Shown here: positions 9,549-17,032 of the stretch, piece by piece | Layout: the number at the start of each line of letters is the position of its first letter | Position numbering within the stretch: the stretch's first letter is position 1 | From: Glycomyces arizonensis DSM 44726 | Lineage (GTDB): Bacteria > Actinomycetota > Actinomycetes > Mycobacteriales > Micromonosporaceae | Length of the DNA stretch: 64,000 nucleotides | NCBI RefSeq assembly: GCF_000482705.1 | Contig: NZ_AXWO01000029.1 | Location: 1-64,000, forward strand | Reading direction: 5' to 3' | The notes under the pieces: model-generated | What the model saw: the letters and a program-made list of their open reading frames with translations, nothing else | What the model was told of the DNA's origin: nothing | Databases searched by the model: none | Translations under genes and position numbers: made by a program

Positions 9549-9581
9549 CACACGCCCGCTGGTGTCACCGGCGGGCGTGTG
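9549..9581. terminator. Strong hairpin after second thioester gene
   Basis: The 11-bp arms CACACGCCCGC (9549-9559) and GCGGGCGTGTG (9571-9581) form a strong stem with no T tail. It sits 65 bases past the stop codon and just upstream of the attenuator promoter, so it probably insulates the two transcription units. Confidence 0.65.
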
Positions 9582-9588
9582 GCATAAT
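9560..9588 (+). promoter_or_regulatory. Promoter of the Phe/Tyr leader peptide
   Basis: CATAAT at 9583-9588 is a near-consensus -10, and TGGTGT at 9560-9565 is a weak -35 with 17-base spacing. Seven bases separate the -10 from the GTG of the leader peptide, so transcription should start at or next to the start codon and give a leaderless leader-peptide message. The -35 overlaps the terminator hairpin. Confidence 0.55.
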
Positions 9589-9595
9589 TGCCGAC

Positions 9596-9664
9596 GTGAA
9601 TCAGAACGCGCGATTTTACTTTTACTACGGCACGGATCGTCCGAGCCGTAGGTCGTCGCGCTGA
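9596..9664 (+). CDS. Phe/Tyr leader peptide (attenuator)
   Basis: A 22-codon frame beginning GTG AAT CAG AAC, with the consecutive codons TTT TAC TTT TAC TAC (Phe-Tyr-Phe-Tyr-Tyr, 9614-9628) and ending in TGA. It lies immediately before an intrinsic terminator and a chorismate mutase gene, the committed step to Phe and Tyr. Stalling of the ribosome at these codons when Phe- or Tyr-tRNA is short would allow read-through. No ribosome site precedes the GTG; the -10 position suggests leaderless translation. The role is inferred from the classic attenuation layout and is not proven. Confidence 0.75.
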   Translation: MNQNARFYFYYGTDRPSRRSSR

Positions 9665-9676
9665 CCACAGACCTAC
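9626..9676 (+). promoter_or_regulatory. Alternative attenuator hairpins
   Basis: Hairpin A pairs TACGGC-A-CGGA (9626-9636) with TCCG-A-GCCGTA (9640-9650), with one A-A mismatch. Hairpin B pairs GTAGGTC (9648-9654) with GACCTAC (9670-9676). They share bases 9648-9650, so they cannot both form fully. Hairpin A begins inside the Tyr codons, so a stalled ribosome would block it and favour B. How B would weaken the terminator at 9679 is not clear, since they do not overlap directly. Confidence 0.5.
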
Positions 9677-9678
9677 AG

Positions 9679-9704
9679 CCCCGGGCGATGAGCCCGGGGT
9701 TTTT
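9679..9704 (+). terminator. Attenuator terminator before chorismate mutase
   Basis: The perfect 8-bp stem CCCCGGGC / GCCCGGGG with loop GATGA is followed by five T residues (9700-9704). This canonical intrinsic terminator lies 15 bases after the leader-peptide stop and 57 bases before the chorismate mutase start, the position expected for transcription attenuation. Confidence 0.85.
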
Positions 9705-9761
9705 GCGCACCCAGGGCTCGAACCCGGACATGCGATCCGAAACGTACAAGGAGAAGCCCTG

Positions 9762-10031
9762 ATGAGCACCACCACTGCCGACCAGACCGGGACCGACGAG
9801 CTCGGCGAGCTGCGCGGCCAGATCGACGCGCTCGACGCCGAGATCGTCCGCCTCTGGAAAGAGCGCGCCGGTCTGTCCAAGCGCGTCGGCGAGATCCGCA
9901 TGGCCGGGGGCGGGACCCGCCTGGTCCTCGACCGCGAGCGCGCCATCCTGGAGAAGTACCGCACCGCCCTCGGCGAAGACGGCACCCAGATCGCCATGCT
10001 CATTCTCAGGGCGGGGCGCGGGCCGCTCTGA
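9762..10031 (+). CDS. Chorismate mutase (AroQ type)
   Basis: An 89-residue protein of the short all-helical AroQ class. It converts chorismate to prephenate, the branch point to Phe and Tyr, in the cytoplasm. The family pattern is visible: LRGQIDALDAEIVRLWKERAGLSKRVGEIR, with the catalytic arginine and lysine/arginine positions, then a second helix around RERAILEKYRTAL. Short actinobacterial mutases are often activated by complex formation with DAHP synthase, which is not in this window. ATG 9762 follows AAGGAGA with 7-base spacing. Expression is probably controlled by the Phe/Tyr attenuator just upstream. Confidence 0.9.
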   Translation: MSTTTADQTGTDELGELRGQIDALDAEIVRLWKERAGLSKRVGEIRMAGGGTRLVLDRERAILEKYRTALGEDGTQIAMLILRAGRGPL

Positions 10032-10044
10032 ACCGCCCGGGCTC

Positions 10045-10081
10045 ATGCCGCGCCGGGTCGTCGTACCCCGCGCGGCATAAT
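10045..10081 (+). promoter_or_regulatory. Hairpin plus -10 element before pcrA
   Basis: The arms ATGCCGCGC (10045-10053) and GCGCGGCAT (10070-10078) form a strong hairpin that may end the chorismate mutase message. Overlapping its right arm is CATAAT (10076-10081), nine bases before the pcrA ATG, which suggests a leaderless or nearly leaderless pcrA transcript. Confidence 0.5.
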
Positions 10082-10090
10082 TGACCCCCT

Positions 10091-12337
10091 ATGAGTCACG
10101 ACGCCACCGAATCCCCGCTGACCGGCCTCAACGAACCGCAGCGACAAGCCGTGGAGCACGCCGGCTCCCCCCTGCTCATCGTCGCCGGGGCGGGATCGGG
10201 CAAGACCCGCGTCCTCACCCACCGCATCGCCCACCTCCTCGCCGAGCGCGGCGCCCATCCCGGTGAGATCCTGGCGATCACCTTCACCAACAAGGCCGCC
10301 GCCGAGATGCGCGAACGCGTCGACGCCCTCGTCGGGCCCCGCTCGCGGGCCATGTGGGTCTCGACCTTCCACTCCGCGTGCCTGCGGATCCTGCGCCGCG
10401 AGGCCCACCGGCTCGGCTGGAAGTCGAGCTTCACGATCTACGACACCGACGACGCCCGCCGCCTGCTCACCCAGATCGTCAAGGAGCTCGGCCTCGACTC
10501 CAAGAAGCAGTCGCCGCGCTGGTTCGCCGCCGAGATCTCCCGGTTCAAGAACGAGCTCATCGGCCCCGAACAGGCCGCCGCCGCGGCCGACGACGCCCGC
10601 AGCCGCCTCATCGCCGACGTCTACGCCCAGTACGACGAGCGCCTGCGCCTGGCCGGCGCGGTCGACTTCGACGACATCATCGGCACCACCGTCCACCTGC
10701 TCCAGGCCTTCCCCGAGGTCGCCCGCTCCTACCGGATGCGGTTCCGCCACGTCATGGTCGACGAGTACCAGGACACCAACCACGCCCAGTACGTCCTCAT
10801 CCGCGAACTGGTCGGCACCGGCGAGGACGCCGCCGAGCTGTGCGTCGTCGGCGACGCCGACCAGTCCATCTACGCCTTCCGCGGCGCCACCATCCGCAAC
10901 ATCATCGAGTTCGAGCGCGACTACCCCGACGCGAAGACGATCCTGTTGGAGCAGAACTACCGCTCCACGCAGACGATCCTCGACGCCGCCAACGGCGTCA
11001 TCCGCAACAACACCGAGCGCGGCCGCGAGAAGCGCCTGTGGAGCGACGAGGGCGCCGGGGCGGCGATCCTCGGCCACACCGGCGACAACGAGCACGACGA
11101 GGCCGCCTGGGTCGCAGGCCGCATCGACGAGCTCGCCGACGCGGGGGAGACCTCCTTCGGCGACGTCGCGATCTTCTACAGGACGAATGCGCAGTCACGC
11201 GCCTTCGAGGAGGTGTTCGTGCGCCGCGGCATCCCCTACAAGGTCGTCGGCGGCGTGCGGTTCTACGAGCGCAAGGAGGTCCGCGACCTGCTCGCCTACC
11301 TCAAGCTCACCGTCAACGGCGACGACACCGTCTCGGCGCAGCGGGTCGTCAACGTGCCCAAGCGCGGCGTCGGGGACCGCGCCGTCGCCGAGATCGAGGC
11401 GCTCGCCGCCCGGCACCGGATCTCCTTCCCGGCGGCGCTGCGCCGCGTCGACGAGGCCGTCGGCGTCTCCTCGCGCGCCCGCGGTGGCATCAAGCGGTTC
11501 TGCGAGATCCTCGACGCGGCCACCGAACTGGCGCGCACGGCGGGTCCTGAGGAGGTCCTCGACAAGCTCATCGCCGACACCGGATACCTCGAAGGGCTCG
11601 AGCAGAGCAACGACCCCAGGGACGAAGGGCGCGTGGAGAACCTCCAGGAGCTCGTGGCCGTCGCCCACGAGTTCACCGAGCAAGTCGTGCGCGGCGCTTC
11701 GGATCCGGTCGACGAGGAGCCCGACATGAACGCCGACGTCGCCTCCTTCCTGGAGCACGTCGCGCTCGTGTCCGACGCGGACTCCATTCCCGACCCCGAG
11801 GCCGAGGACGGCGGCGTGGTGACGCTGATGACGCTCCACACCGCGAAGGGCCTGGAGTTCGACACGGTGTTCCTCACCGGCATGGACGACGGCCTGTTCC
11901 CGCACGAGCGTTCCATGTCGAAGCCGGGCGACCTGGAGGAGGAGCGGCGCCTCGCCTACGTGGGCCTCACCCGCGCCCGCAAGCACCTGCACGTCACCCG
12001 CGCCGGGACGCGGAACGTGTTCGGGCAGCCGGAGTTCTACGCCGCCAGCCGGTTCCTCTCCGAGATTCCGTCGGGGTTGATCGAATGGACCGAGGCCGCG
12101 CCGCCGCCGCGCCCGGCGAAGGGCCGCACGCCGTCGTTCGGGCAGCCGATCACCGTGCGCAACCCGGCGGACGTGCCGTCGCTGGAGGTGGGGGACCGGG
12201 TCACCCACGACAAGTGGGGCATGGGCCGCGTCGTCGAGCTCAAGGGCTCGGGGCCCAGGGCCCAGGCGCGCATCGACTTCGGCGACGGCGAGCCGAAATG
12301 GGTGATCCTGCGGCTCGCTCCCGTCGCGAAGCTCTAA
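10091..12337 (+). CDS. pcrA: ATP-dependent DNA helicase PcrA/UvrD
   Basis: A 748-residue superfamily 1A 3'-5' helicase for DNA repair and removal of replication blocks. Motifs in order: Q-motif LNEPQRQAVEH, Walker A AGAGSGKTRVLTHRI, TFTNKAAAEM (Ia), DEYQDTN (II), VVGDADQSIYAFRGA (III), LEQNYRS (IV), VTLMTLHTAKGLEFDTVFLTG (V), LAYVGLTRARKHL (VI). The C-terminal Tudor-like RNA polymerase-binding module VGDRVTHDKWGMGRVVEL is intact. ATG 10091 probably has little or no leader. The stop overlaps by four bases the stop of the convergent M23 gene. Confidence 0.97.
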   Translation: MSHDATESPLTGLNEPQRQAVEHAGSPLLIVAGAGSGKTRVLTHRIAHLLAERGAHPGEILAITFTNKAAAEMRERVDALVGPRSRAMWVSTFHSACLRILRREAHRLGWKSSFTIYDTDDARRLLTQIVKELGLDSKKQSPRWFAAEISRFKNELIGPEQAAAAADDARSRLIADVYAQYDERLRLAGAVDFDDIIGTTVHLLQAFPEVARSYRMRFRHVMVDEYQDTNHAQYVLIRELVGTGEDAAELCVVGDADQSIYAFRGATIRNIIEFERDYPDAKTILLEQNYRSTQTILDAANGVIRNNTERGREKRLWSDEGAGAAILGHTGDNEHDEAAWVAGRIDELADAGETSFGDVAIFYRTNAQSRAFEEVFVRRGIPYKVVGGVRFYERKEVRDLLAYLKLTVNGDDTVSAQRVVNVPKRGVGDRAVAEIEALAARHRISFPAALRRVDEAVGVSSRARGGIKRFCEILDAATELARTAGPEEVLDKLIADTGYLEGLEQSNDPRDEGRVENLQELVAVAHEFTEQVVRGASDPVDEEPDMNADVASFLEHVALVSDADSIPDPEAEDGGVVTLMTLHTAKGLEFDTVFLTGMDDGLFPHERSMSKPGDLEEERRLAYVGLTRARKHLHVTRAGTRNVFGQPEFYAASRFLSEIPSGLIEWTEAAPPPRPAKGRTPSFGQPITVRNPADVPSLEVGDRVTHDKWGMGRVVELKGSGPRAQARIDFGDGEPKWVILRLAPVAKL

Positions 12338-13149
12338 GTCAGCTCCAGGCCCGCCGATTCGAGGTAGCCGATCGGCTCCACCGGCTCGCCGTTCACATGC
12401 ACCTCGAAGTGGACGTGCGGGCCGAGCGAGAACCCGGTGTTGCCCGACTTGGCGATCTCCGTGCCCGCGTCCACCTGCTGGCCTTTGGCGACGAGGACCT
12501 CGGAGTTGTGCCCGTAGTAGGTCTCGACGCCGTCGCCGTGGTCGATGACGACGAGGTTCCCGAACCCCGACTCCCACCCGGCGTACTCGACGGTGCCGGG
12601 GTAGGCGGCGTAGACGGGCGTGCCGATGGCCGCGGCCAGGTCGATCCCGTTGTGGCTGCGGCCCCACCGCCGCCCGAACAGGGACGTGATGTCGATGTGG
12701 TCGAGCATCGGCCGCCACTCGATCTGCGCGGGCTGGGCGTCGATCGGCGAGTGGCGCTGCTCGTCTCGGGTCTCGGCCGGTGGGGTCGCGGCCGTCTCGC
12801 CGGGGGCCTCGACGGCGGGAGCCCGGGCGGTCGGCGCCTGCCCGCTGGGAGCCGGGGCGGCGACGGCCTCGGGGCGGGAGGTCTCCTCGGCGATCGCGGC
12901 GATGTCCGCGACCGCCTGCGAGGCGGCCGGGTCGGGTTCTCCTGAAGGGAGCCCCGCCGCGCTGGCGAGGGCGACGATCGACGAGGCGGCGACGGCGGAG
13001 CCGACGACCGCGGTGTAGCGGCGCTGCGTCCCGTCGACCAGTGGGGCGAGTTCGGCCGCCCACGAGGCGCGGTGCTGGCCTCGCATGCGATGCGGCCGGG
13101 TGGCGTGGCGCCGGATCGTCTCCGCGCCCGCCCGTCCGGTTTCGGACAT
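12334..13149 (-). CDS. M23 (LytM-type) metallopeptidase
   Basis: A 271-residue envelope peptidase. A hydrophobic segment around residues 45-68 (VVGSAVAASSIVALASAAGL) acts as signal anchor. A long Ala/Pro/Glu-rich linker follows, then the LytM domain with zinc ligands in SHNGIDLAAA and GPHVHFEV (HxH) and the run VVIDHGDGVETYYGHN. It should cut peptide cross-links in peptidoglycan outside the cell. ATG 13149 is supported by GGAGG three bases upstream and is preferred over the in-frame ATG at 13191. The 5' region was checked for a ydaO-type switch, which often precedes such genes, but I could not recognise one. Confidence 0.9.
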   Translation of the reverse strand: MSETGRAGAETIRRHATRPHRMRGQHRASWAAELAPLVDGTQRRYTAVVGSAVAASSIVALASAAGLPSGEPDPAASQAVADIAAIAEETSRPEAVAAPAPSGQAPTARAPAVEAPGETAATPPAETRDEQRHSPIDAQPAQIEWRPMLDHIDITSLFGRRWGRSHNGIDLAAAIGTPVYAAYPGTVEYAGWESGFGNLVVIDHGDGVETYYGHNSEVLVAKGQQVDAGTEIAKSGNTGFSLGPHVHFEVHVNGEPVEPIGYLESAGLELT

Positions 13150-13621
13150 CGGTCCTCCGGGGCCGTGGCGGCGCTCATCGCCGGGGAGCACCCGGGGGCT
13201 TGCCCGAACGTGAGCCTTGCGATCGGATCACCGTAGCGTCGCGCCGAGCGGCCGGGCGAGATTCGTCACCGGTCGGTGTGTCGGGAGCGGCGGATCGGTA
13301 AGCGTTCGCCCGCAAGGGATGGGGGTCACCCTGGCGATCGGACACATTGCCGATGTGAGCGATCACCAGGGTCGAAAGGCGCTCACATCCCCTGGTGGAG
13401 CGGGCCTTTTCACAAGGGCTTCGGTCGCAATGACCGGACCCGTCGACAAGAGCGCTTCGGCCATCGGAGAGAATGATGCGAGTCGTACTCACCCGTACGG
13501 CTGAACCAGAAATGGCCTGAGGTTCACGTCGGCAGGACTTTCCAAGTGCGAGAGGACTGTGGCACGATGGGCTGTACGGTCCCCTTGAACATACAAAACT
13601 CAGCAACTCACGGGAGGCCTC
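13150..13621. other. Long regulatory intergenic region
   Basis: 472 bases between the divergent M23 and secreted-peptide genes. The main structure is the set of mutually exclusive hairpins at 13329-13410, annotated separately. GGGAGG at 13612-13617 is the ribosome site of the peptide gene. I see no convincing protein-coding gene; the frames crossing it have no recognisable features. Confidence 0.5.
13329..13410 (+). promoter_or_regulatory. Candidate four-segment RNA switch with terminator
   Basis: Hairpin 1:2 pairs CCCTGG-C-GATCG (13329-13340) with CGATC-A-CCAGGG (13360-13371), with an inner ACAT/ATGT pairing. Segment 2 (GATGTGAGC, 13352-13360; CACCAGG, 13364-13370) can instead pair perfectly with segment 3 (GCTCACATC, 13381-13389; CCTGGTG, 13391-13397). 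Segment 3 is also the loop side of a terminator-like stem, AAAGGCGCTC (13375-13384) with GAGC-GG-GCCTTT, ending in TTTT (13407-13410). Three exclusive structures ending in a T-tailed hairpin is riboswitch or attenuator architecture. It does not match a class I recognise. It lies 212 bases before the secreted-peptide gene. Confidence 0.5.
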
Positions 13622-13852
13622 GTGAAACCGGTCAGACTGCTTAAGCGACTCGCTGCGGCCACAGCGACAGGGCTGCTCGCCATGGGCCTCGTTGCCGGAA
13701 CCGCCTCGGCGGCGTCCGCGAACTCCGGCGATGTGGCCTTCACCGTCCAAGGCGGCAACTCCGGCGACGTGGCGCTCGTCGCCCCCCAGGACAACTCTGG
13801 TGATGTGGCCGTTGCCACTCCCCAGGGCGGCAACTCCGGAGACGTCGCCTGA
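13622..13852 (+). CDS. Small secreted peptide with four NSGDVA repeats
   Basis: A 76-residue preprotein: basic start, hydrophobic core (LLAMGLVAGTASA) and an AxA cleavage site at 31-33, so the mature 43-residue peptide would begin exactly at the first repeat. NSGDVA occurs at residues 34, 46, 58 and 71, separated by short Gln/Pro/Gly spacers. The four DNA copies differ only at synonymous positions (AAC TCC GGC GAT, AAC TCT GGT GAT, AAC TCC GGA GAC), which argues for selection on the peptide. GTG 13622 follows GGGAGG. The next gene, a membrane cyclic-di-GMP protein, starts 25 bases downstream, so they are probably co-transcribed. I do not recognise the family; a processed signal peptide is a guess. 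Confidence 0.75.
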   Translation: MKPVRLLKRLAAATATGLLAMGLVAGTASAASANSGDVAFTVQGGNSGDVALVAPQDNSGDVAVATPQGGNSGDVA

Positions 13853-13877
13853 TTCAGGCGCAGTGTCATGAAGGCGA

Positions 13878-16400
13878 GTGCCCGTGATCCGAGATCGGTA
13901 CCCGCGGCTCATCGGCCGGGTACTGCCATGGGCACTCACCGCACTGCTCGTCGCCACCGACGTGGCGGCGCTCGTCTACTTCGGTCCGCCGCAGGATTAT
14001 CCGATCCTCCAGGTCGCGATGTTCGCGGCCTGCTTCGTGCTCGCCCAGAACCTGCTGGTGCAGCAGCACTTCCGCGGGCTCCGGATCTCCTTCAACCTGG
14101 CCGACATCCCGCTCGTCCTCGCGCTGTTCTACCTGCCGCCGTTCTGGATCGTCATGGTCCGCGTCGTGGCGTCGCTGATCTACTACACCGGGCGGTACCT
14201 GCGCAGCAAGGACTTCGGGCTGCTCAAGCCGCTGTTCAACATCGGCATGTCGGTCTTCGGGGCCGCCACCGCCGCGGCGGTCGTCCAGTACACGGGCCTG
14301 GGGAACGCCAACGACCCCCGCACCTGGCTGATCATCGTCGGCGCGGTCGTCCTCGTCGGATTCGTCACCACGATCCTCATCTCGCTGCTGCTCCTGCTCA
14401 TCGGCGGATGGAGCAGCATGATCAGGGCCTGGGTCGGGTTCGCGATGACGCTGGCCGGGCCCGTCATGGCCGCCTGCGTCGGCCTGATCTTCCTCGTCCT
14501 CATCGAGGCCACCGTGTGGTCCGTGATCCCCGTCGCGTTCCTGCTGCTCACCATCGTCGTCTTGGCCCGCAGCTACATGAAGCTCCGCCGCCAGCGCCAC
14601 ATCCTCGGCGAACTCAACAACTTCACGCAGCTCGTCGCCGACTCGGTCCGCTCCAACCGGCTCATCGACGCCGTGCTCGGGCGCCTCCGCGAGATCCTCT
14701 CCGCCGAATCGGCCACGGTCTGGGTGCCCGCCGGGGGGCGGTACCCGGAGATCCGGCTGACCTCATCGGTCGACGACCACGGCCTCACCGACCTCGACCC
14801 GGTCCCCGGGAGCCTCCAGCGGTCGGTCATCGACACGAAGGAACCGCTCCTGGTGGATCTGCGCCACGGCAGCCGCCGGCAGCGCGACGAGCTCGAGTCC
14901 GCCGGACTGCGCTGCGCCATCCTGGTACCGCTGCGATCCGGCGACGACGTGTACGGATGCCTGTCGGTCGCCGACCGCATCGGGGGAGAATTGTCCGTTT
15001 TCGGCCCGGTCGACCTCCAACTCCTCGAGACCGTCGCCGCCCACGTCAGCGTCGCCGTCGACAACACCCGCCTGATCGACCAGCTCCGCCATGACGCCTA
15101 CCACGACCCGCTCACCGGGCTGGCGAACCGGCGGCGCAGCCTCGAAGCCCTCCAGGAGGCGCTCGCGATCACCGTCCCCGGCGAGGTCGTCGCCGTGCTC
15201 ATGTTCGACGTCGACGGCATGCACGAGATCAACGACGCCCTCGGGCACGAGGCCGGGGACGCGCTTTTGGCCGAGTTCAGCCGCCGCCTCACCGCCCACG
15301 CCCCGGACGCCTCGTTCATCGGCCGCATCGACTCCGACGAGTTCATCCTCCAGACGCGGCTGCCCTCCACCGAGGCCGCCGCCGAGACCGCCCGGCTGCT
15401 GCGCGCCGAAGTGCAGGGCCCGTTCGAGTTCAGCGGTGTCGCCGTCGAGGTCTCGGCCGCCGTCGGGGTCGTCACCCACCCGGACTTCGCCACCGACGCC
15501 GACGAGCTCCTCCAGCGGGTCGACACCGCCACCAGGCAGGCCAAGGACGCCGGCGACGGCGTCCAGACCTACCACTCGGGCCTCGAATCCGAGAGCCTGC
15601 GGCGCATCGGCCTCGCCGCCGACCTGCGCCGCGCCCTCGACCGCGACGAGCTCGAAGTCCACTTCCAGCCCAAGGTCAGCCTCGCCGACGGCGCCCTGTC
15701 CGGCGCCGAGGCCCTGGTCCGGTGGCCCCACCCGACGTACGGGCCCGTCGCGCCCGAGGAGTTCATCGCGATCGCCGGGAGCACCGGCCAGCTGGAGCAG
15801 CTCACCGAGATGGTCCTGGCCGAGGCGCTGCGGCGCTCGGCCGAATGGGCCAGGGAGGACGGGCCGCTGCCGATGGCGGTGAACCTCTCGCCGCGGACCC
15901 TCGCCGACGCGGACTTCCCCGCCGTGGTGGCCGCGCTGCTCGAACGGCACGCGGTGCCGCCGGAGCGGCTGACGTTCGAGATCACCGAGAACGACATGGC
16001 CGCCGACCGGGCCCGGCTCGCGCCGGTGCTGGACCGGCTGCACTCGATGGGCGTGCGGCTGTCGGTCGACGACTTCGGCACGGGCTACTCCTCGCTGGCG
16101 TACCTGCGGCGGCTGCCGATCCAGGAGATCAAGATCGACCTGCGGTTCGTGCAGGGCATGGCGACCGACGCCGACGACCGGGCGATCGTCAAGGCGGTCC
16201 TCGGCCTGGCCAGGCACTTCGAGGTCGCGGTGGTGGCCGAGGGCATCGAGTCGCACCAGACGGTCGAGGAGCTGCGGGCGATGGAGTGCGAGACCGGCCA
16301 GGGCTACTACTTCTCCAGGCCGCTGTCGCCCGACCGCTTCGCGGCGTGGCTCCAGACGCAGGGCGGCGGCAGGGACTCCGGCCGCCTCAGGGCCGTCTGA
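13878..16400 (+). CDS. Membrane GAF-GGDEF-EAL cyclic-di-GMP protein
   Basis: An 840-residue protein. About seven to eight membrane helices (residues 10-235) form an integral sensor. A GAF-like domain follows (about 250-400), then GGDEF (about 405-565) and EAL (about 575-825). The GGDEF signature reads DSDEF at 485-489, so both glycines are lost and cyclase activity is doubtful. The EAL domain keeps EAL (611-613), NLS, FEITEND, DDFGTGYSS (from 731), IKID and VAEGIES, so cyclic-di-GMP hydrolysis is likely. GTG 13878 starts 25 bases after the repeat-peptide gene; that peptide is a natural candidate for the extracellular partner, but this is inference. Confidence 0.92.
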   Translation: MPVIRDRYPRLIGRVLPWALTALLVATDVAALVYFGPPQDYPILQVAMFAACFVLAQNLLVQQHFRGLRISFNLADIPLVLALFYLPPFWIVMVRVVASLIYYTGRYLRSKDFGLLKPLFNIGMSVFGAATAAAVVQYTGLGNANDPRTWLIIVGAVVLVGFVTTILISLLLLLIGGWSSMIRAWVGFAMTLAGPVMAACVGLIFLVLIEATVWSVIPVAFLLLTIVVLARSYMKLRRQRHILGELNNFTQLVADSVRSNRLIDAVLGRLREILSAESATVWVPAGGRYPEIRLTSSVDDHGLTDLDPVPGSLQRSVIDTKEPLLVDLRHGSRRQRDELESAGLRCAILVPLRSGDDVYGCLSVADRIGGELSVFGPVDLQLLETVAAHVSVAVDNTRLIDQLRHDAYHDPLTGLANRRRSLEALQEALAITVPGEVVAVLMFDVDGMHEINDALGHEAGDALLAEFSRRLTAHAPDASFIGRIDSDEFILQTRLPSTEAAAETARLLRAEVQGPFEFSGVAVEVSAAVGVVTHPDFATDADELLQRVDTATRQAKDAGDGVQTYHSGLESESLRRIGLAADLRRALDRDELEVHFQPKVSLADGALSGAEALVRWPHPTYGPVAPEEFIAIAGSTGQLEQLTEMVLAEALRRSAEWAREDGPLPMAVNLSPRTLADADFPAVVAALLERHAVPPERLTFEITENDMAADRARLAPVLDRLHSMGVRLSVDDFGTGYSSLAYLRRLPIQEIKIDLRFVQGMATDADDRAIVKAVLGLARHFEVAVVAEGIESHQTVEELRAMECETGQGYYFSRPLSPDRFAAWLQTQGGGRDSGRLRAV

Positions 16401-16504
16401 GCAGTCAGTGCGCCCGGCCTGTGTCCTGAGCCGCATCGCAGGCCCCGCTTCGAAAGACCGGGCGGGATCATGTACTCTTGTCAAGGCCGCGTGAGAGCGC
16501 GAGC

Positions 16505-16577
16505 GCCCCAATAGCTCAGTCGGCAGAGCGTCTCCATGGTAAGGAGAAGGTCAACGGTTCGATTCCGTTTTGGGGCT
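16505..16577 (+). tRNA. tRNA-Thr(GGT)
   Basis: A cloverleaf with acceptor GCCCCAA/TTGGGGC, D-arm AGCTCAGTCGGCAGAGC, anticodon stem TCTCC/GGAGA with loop ATGGTAA (anticodon GGT) and T-arm ACGGTTCGATTCCGT. 3' CCA is not encoded. It is followed by tRNA-Met and rpmG, a conserved actinobacterial order. Confidence 0.95.
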
Positions 16578-16674
16578 CGGAAGCACGTACCTGTCTCGGC
16601 GAAGCTTGCGAGCCGCAGATCACACGATGCTTCGGCTGCCTTCGACAGATGCTTTCCGATGGCAGTGGGCGCAC

Positions 16675-16746
16675 GGCGGTGTAGCTCAGTGGTAGAGCAA
16701 ACGACTCATAATCGTTGTGTCGGCAGTTCGATCCTGCCCATCGCTA
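16675..16746 (+). tRNA. tRNA-Met(CAT), elongator type
   Basis: Acceptor GGCGGTG/CATCGCT (with G-U pairs), D-arm TAGCTCAGTGGTAGAGCA, anticodon stem AACGA/TCGTT with loop CTCATAA (anticodon CAT), T-arm GGCAGTTCGATCCTGCC. The anticodon stem lacks the three G-C pairs of initiators, so it is the elongator. CCA is not encoded. Confidence 0.93.
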
Positions 16747-16757
16747 CTTTTTTGTTC

Positions 16758-16794
16758 AGCGTCGACTACCGAGCTAGGCTAGTCGACGCTTTTG
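16758..16794 (+). terminator. Terminator after tRNA pair
   Basis: The perfect 11-bp stem AGCGTCGACTA / TAGTCGACGCT (16758-16768 and 16780-16790) is followed by TTT and a T-rich run. It lies 12 bases after tRNA-Met and separates the tRNAs from rpmG. Confidence 0.85.
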
Positions 16795-16850
16795 TTTTGT
16801 CCGATCCAACCGGCCGCCGGGCCGGTTGCAGCTAGAGGAAGGCACTCATC

Positions 16851-17018
16851 GTGGCCAAGGCTACTGACGTTCGCCCCAAGATCACCATGGCGTGCGTGGA
16901 GTGCAAGGAGCGCAACTACATCACGAAGAAGAACCGGCGGAACAACCCCGACCGGCTCGAGCTCAAGAAGTACTGCCCGCGCTGCAGGACCTCCCGGGTG
17001 CACAAAGAGACCCGCTAG
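16851..17018 (+). CDS. rpmG: 50S ribosomal protein L33 (zinc-binding form)
   Basis: A 55-residue protein with the L33 pattern: [38 protein letters not shown] and the end SRVHKETR. The two CxxC pairs (CVEC, CPRC) mark the zinc-containing form; actinobacteria often also keep a zinc-free copy elsewhere. GTG 16851 is preceded by AGAGGAAGG. It lies between the tRNAs and hadA, as in Mycobacterium. Confidence 0.95.
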   Translation: MAKATDVRPKITMACVECKERNYITKKNRRNNPDRLELKKYCPRCRTSRVHKETR

Positions 17019-17032
17019 GCTCCGCGCCCGGC

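Noticed and set aside
13150..13350. ydaO (cyclic-di-AMP) riboswitch upstream of the M23 peptidase
   Set aside because: Such switches often precede cell-wall hydrolases in actinobacteria, but I could not match the conserved core on the reverse strand.
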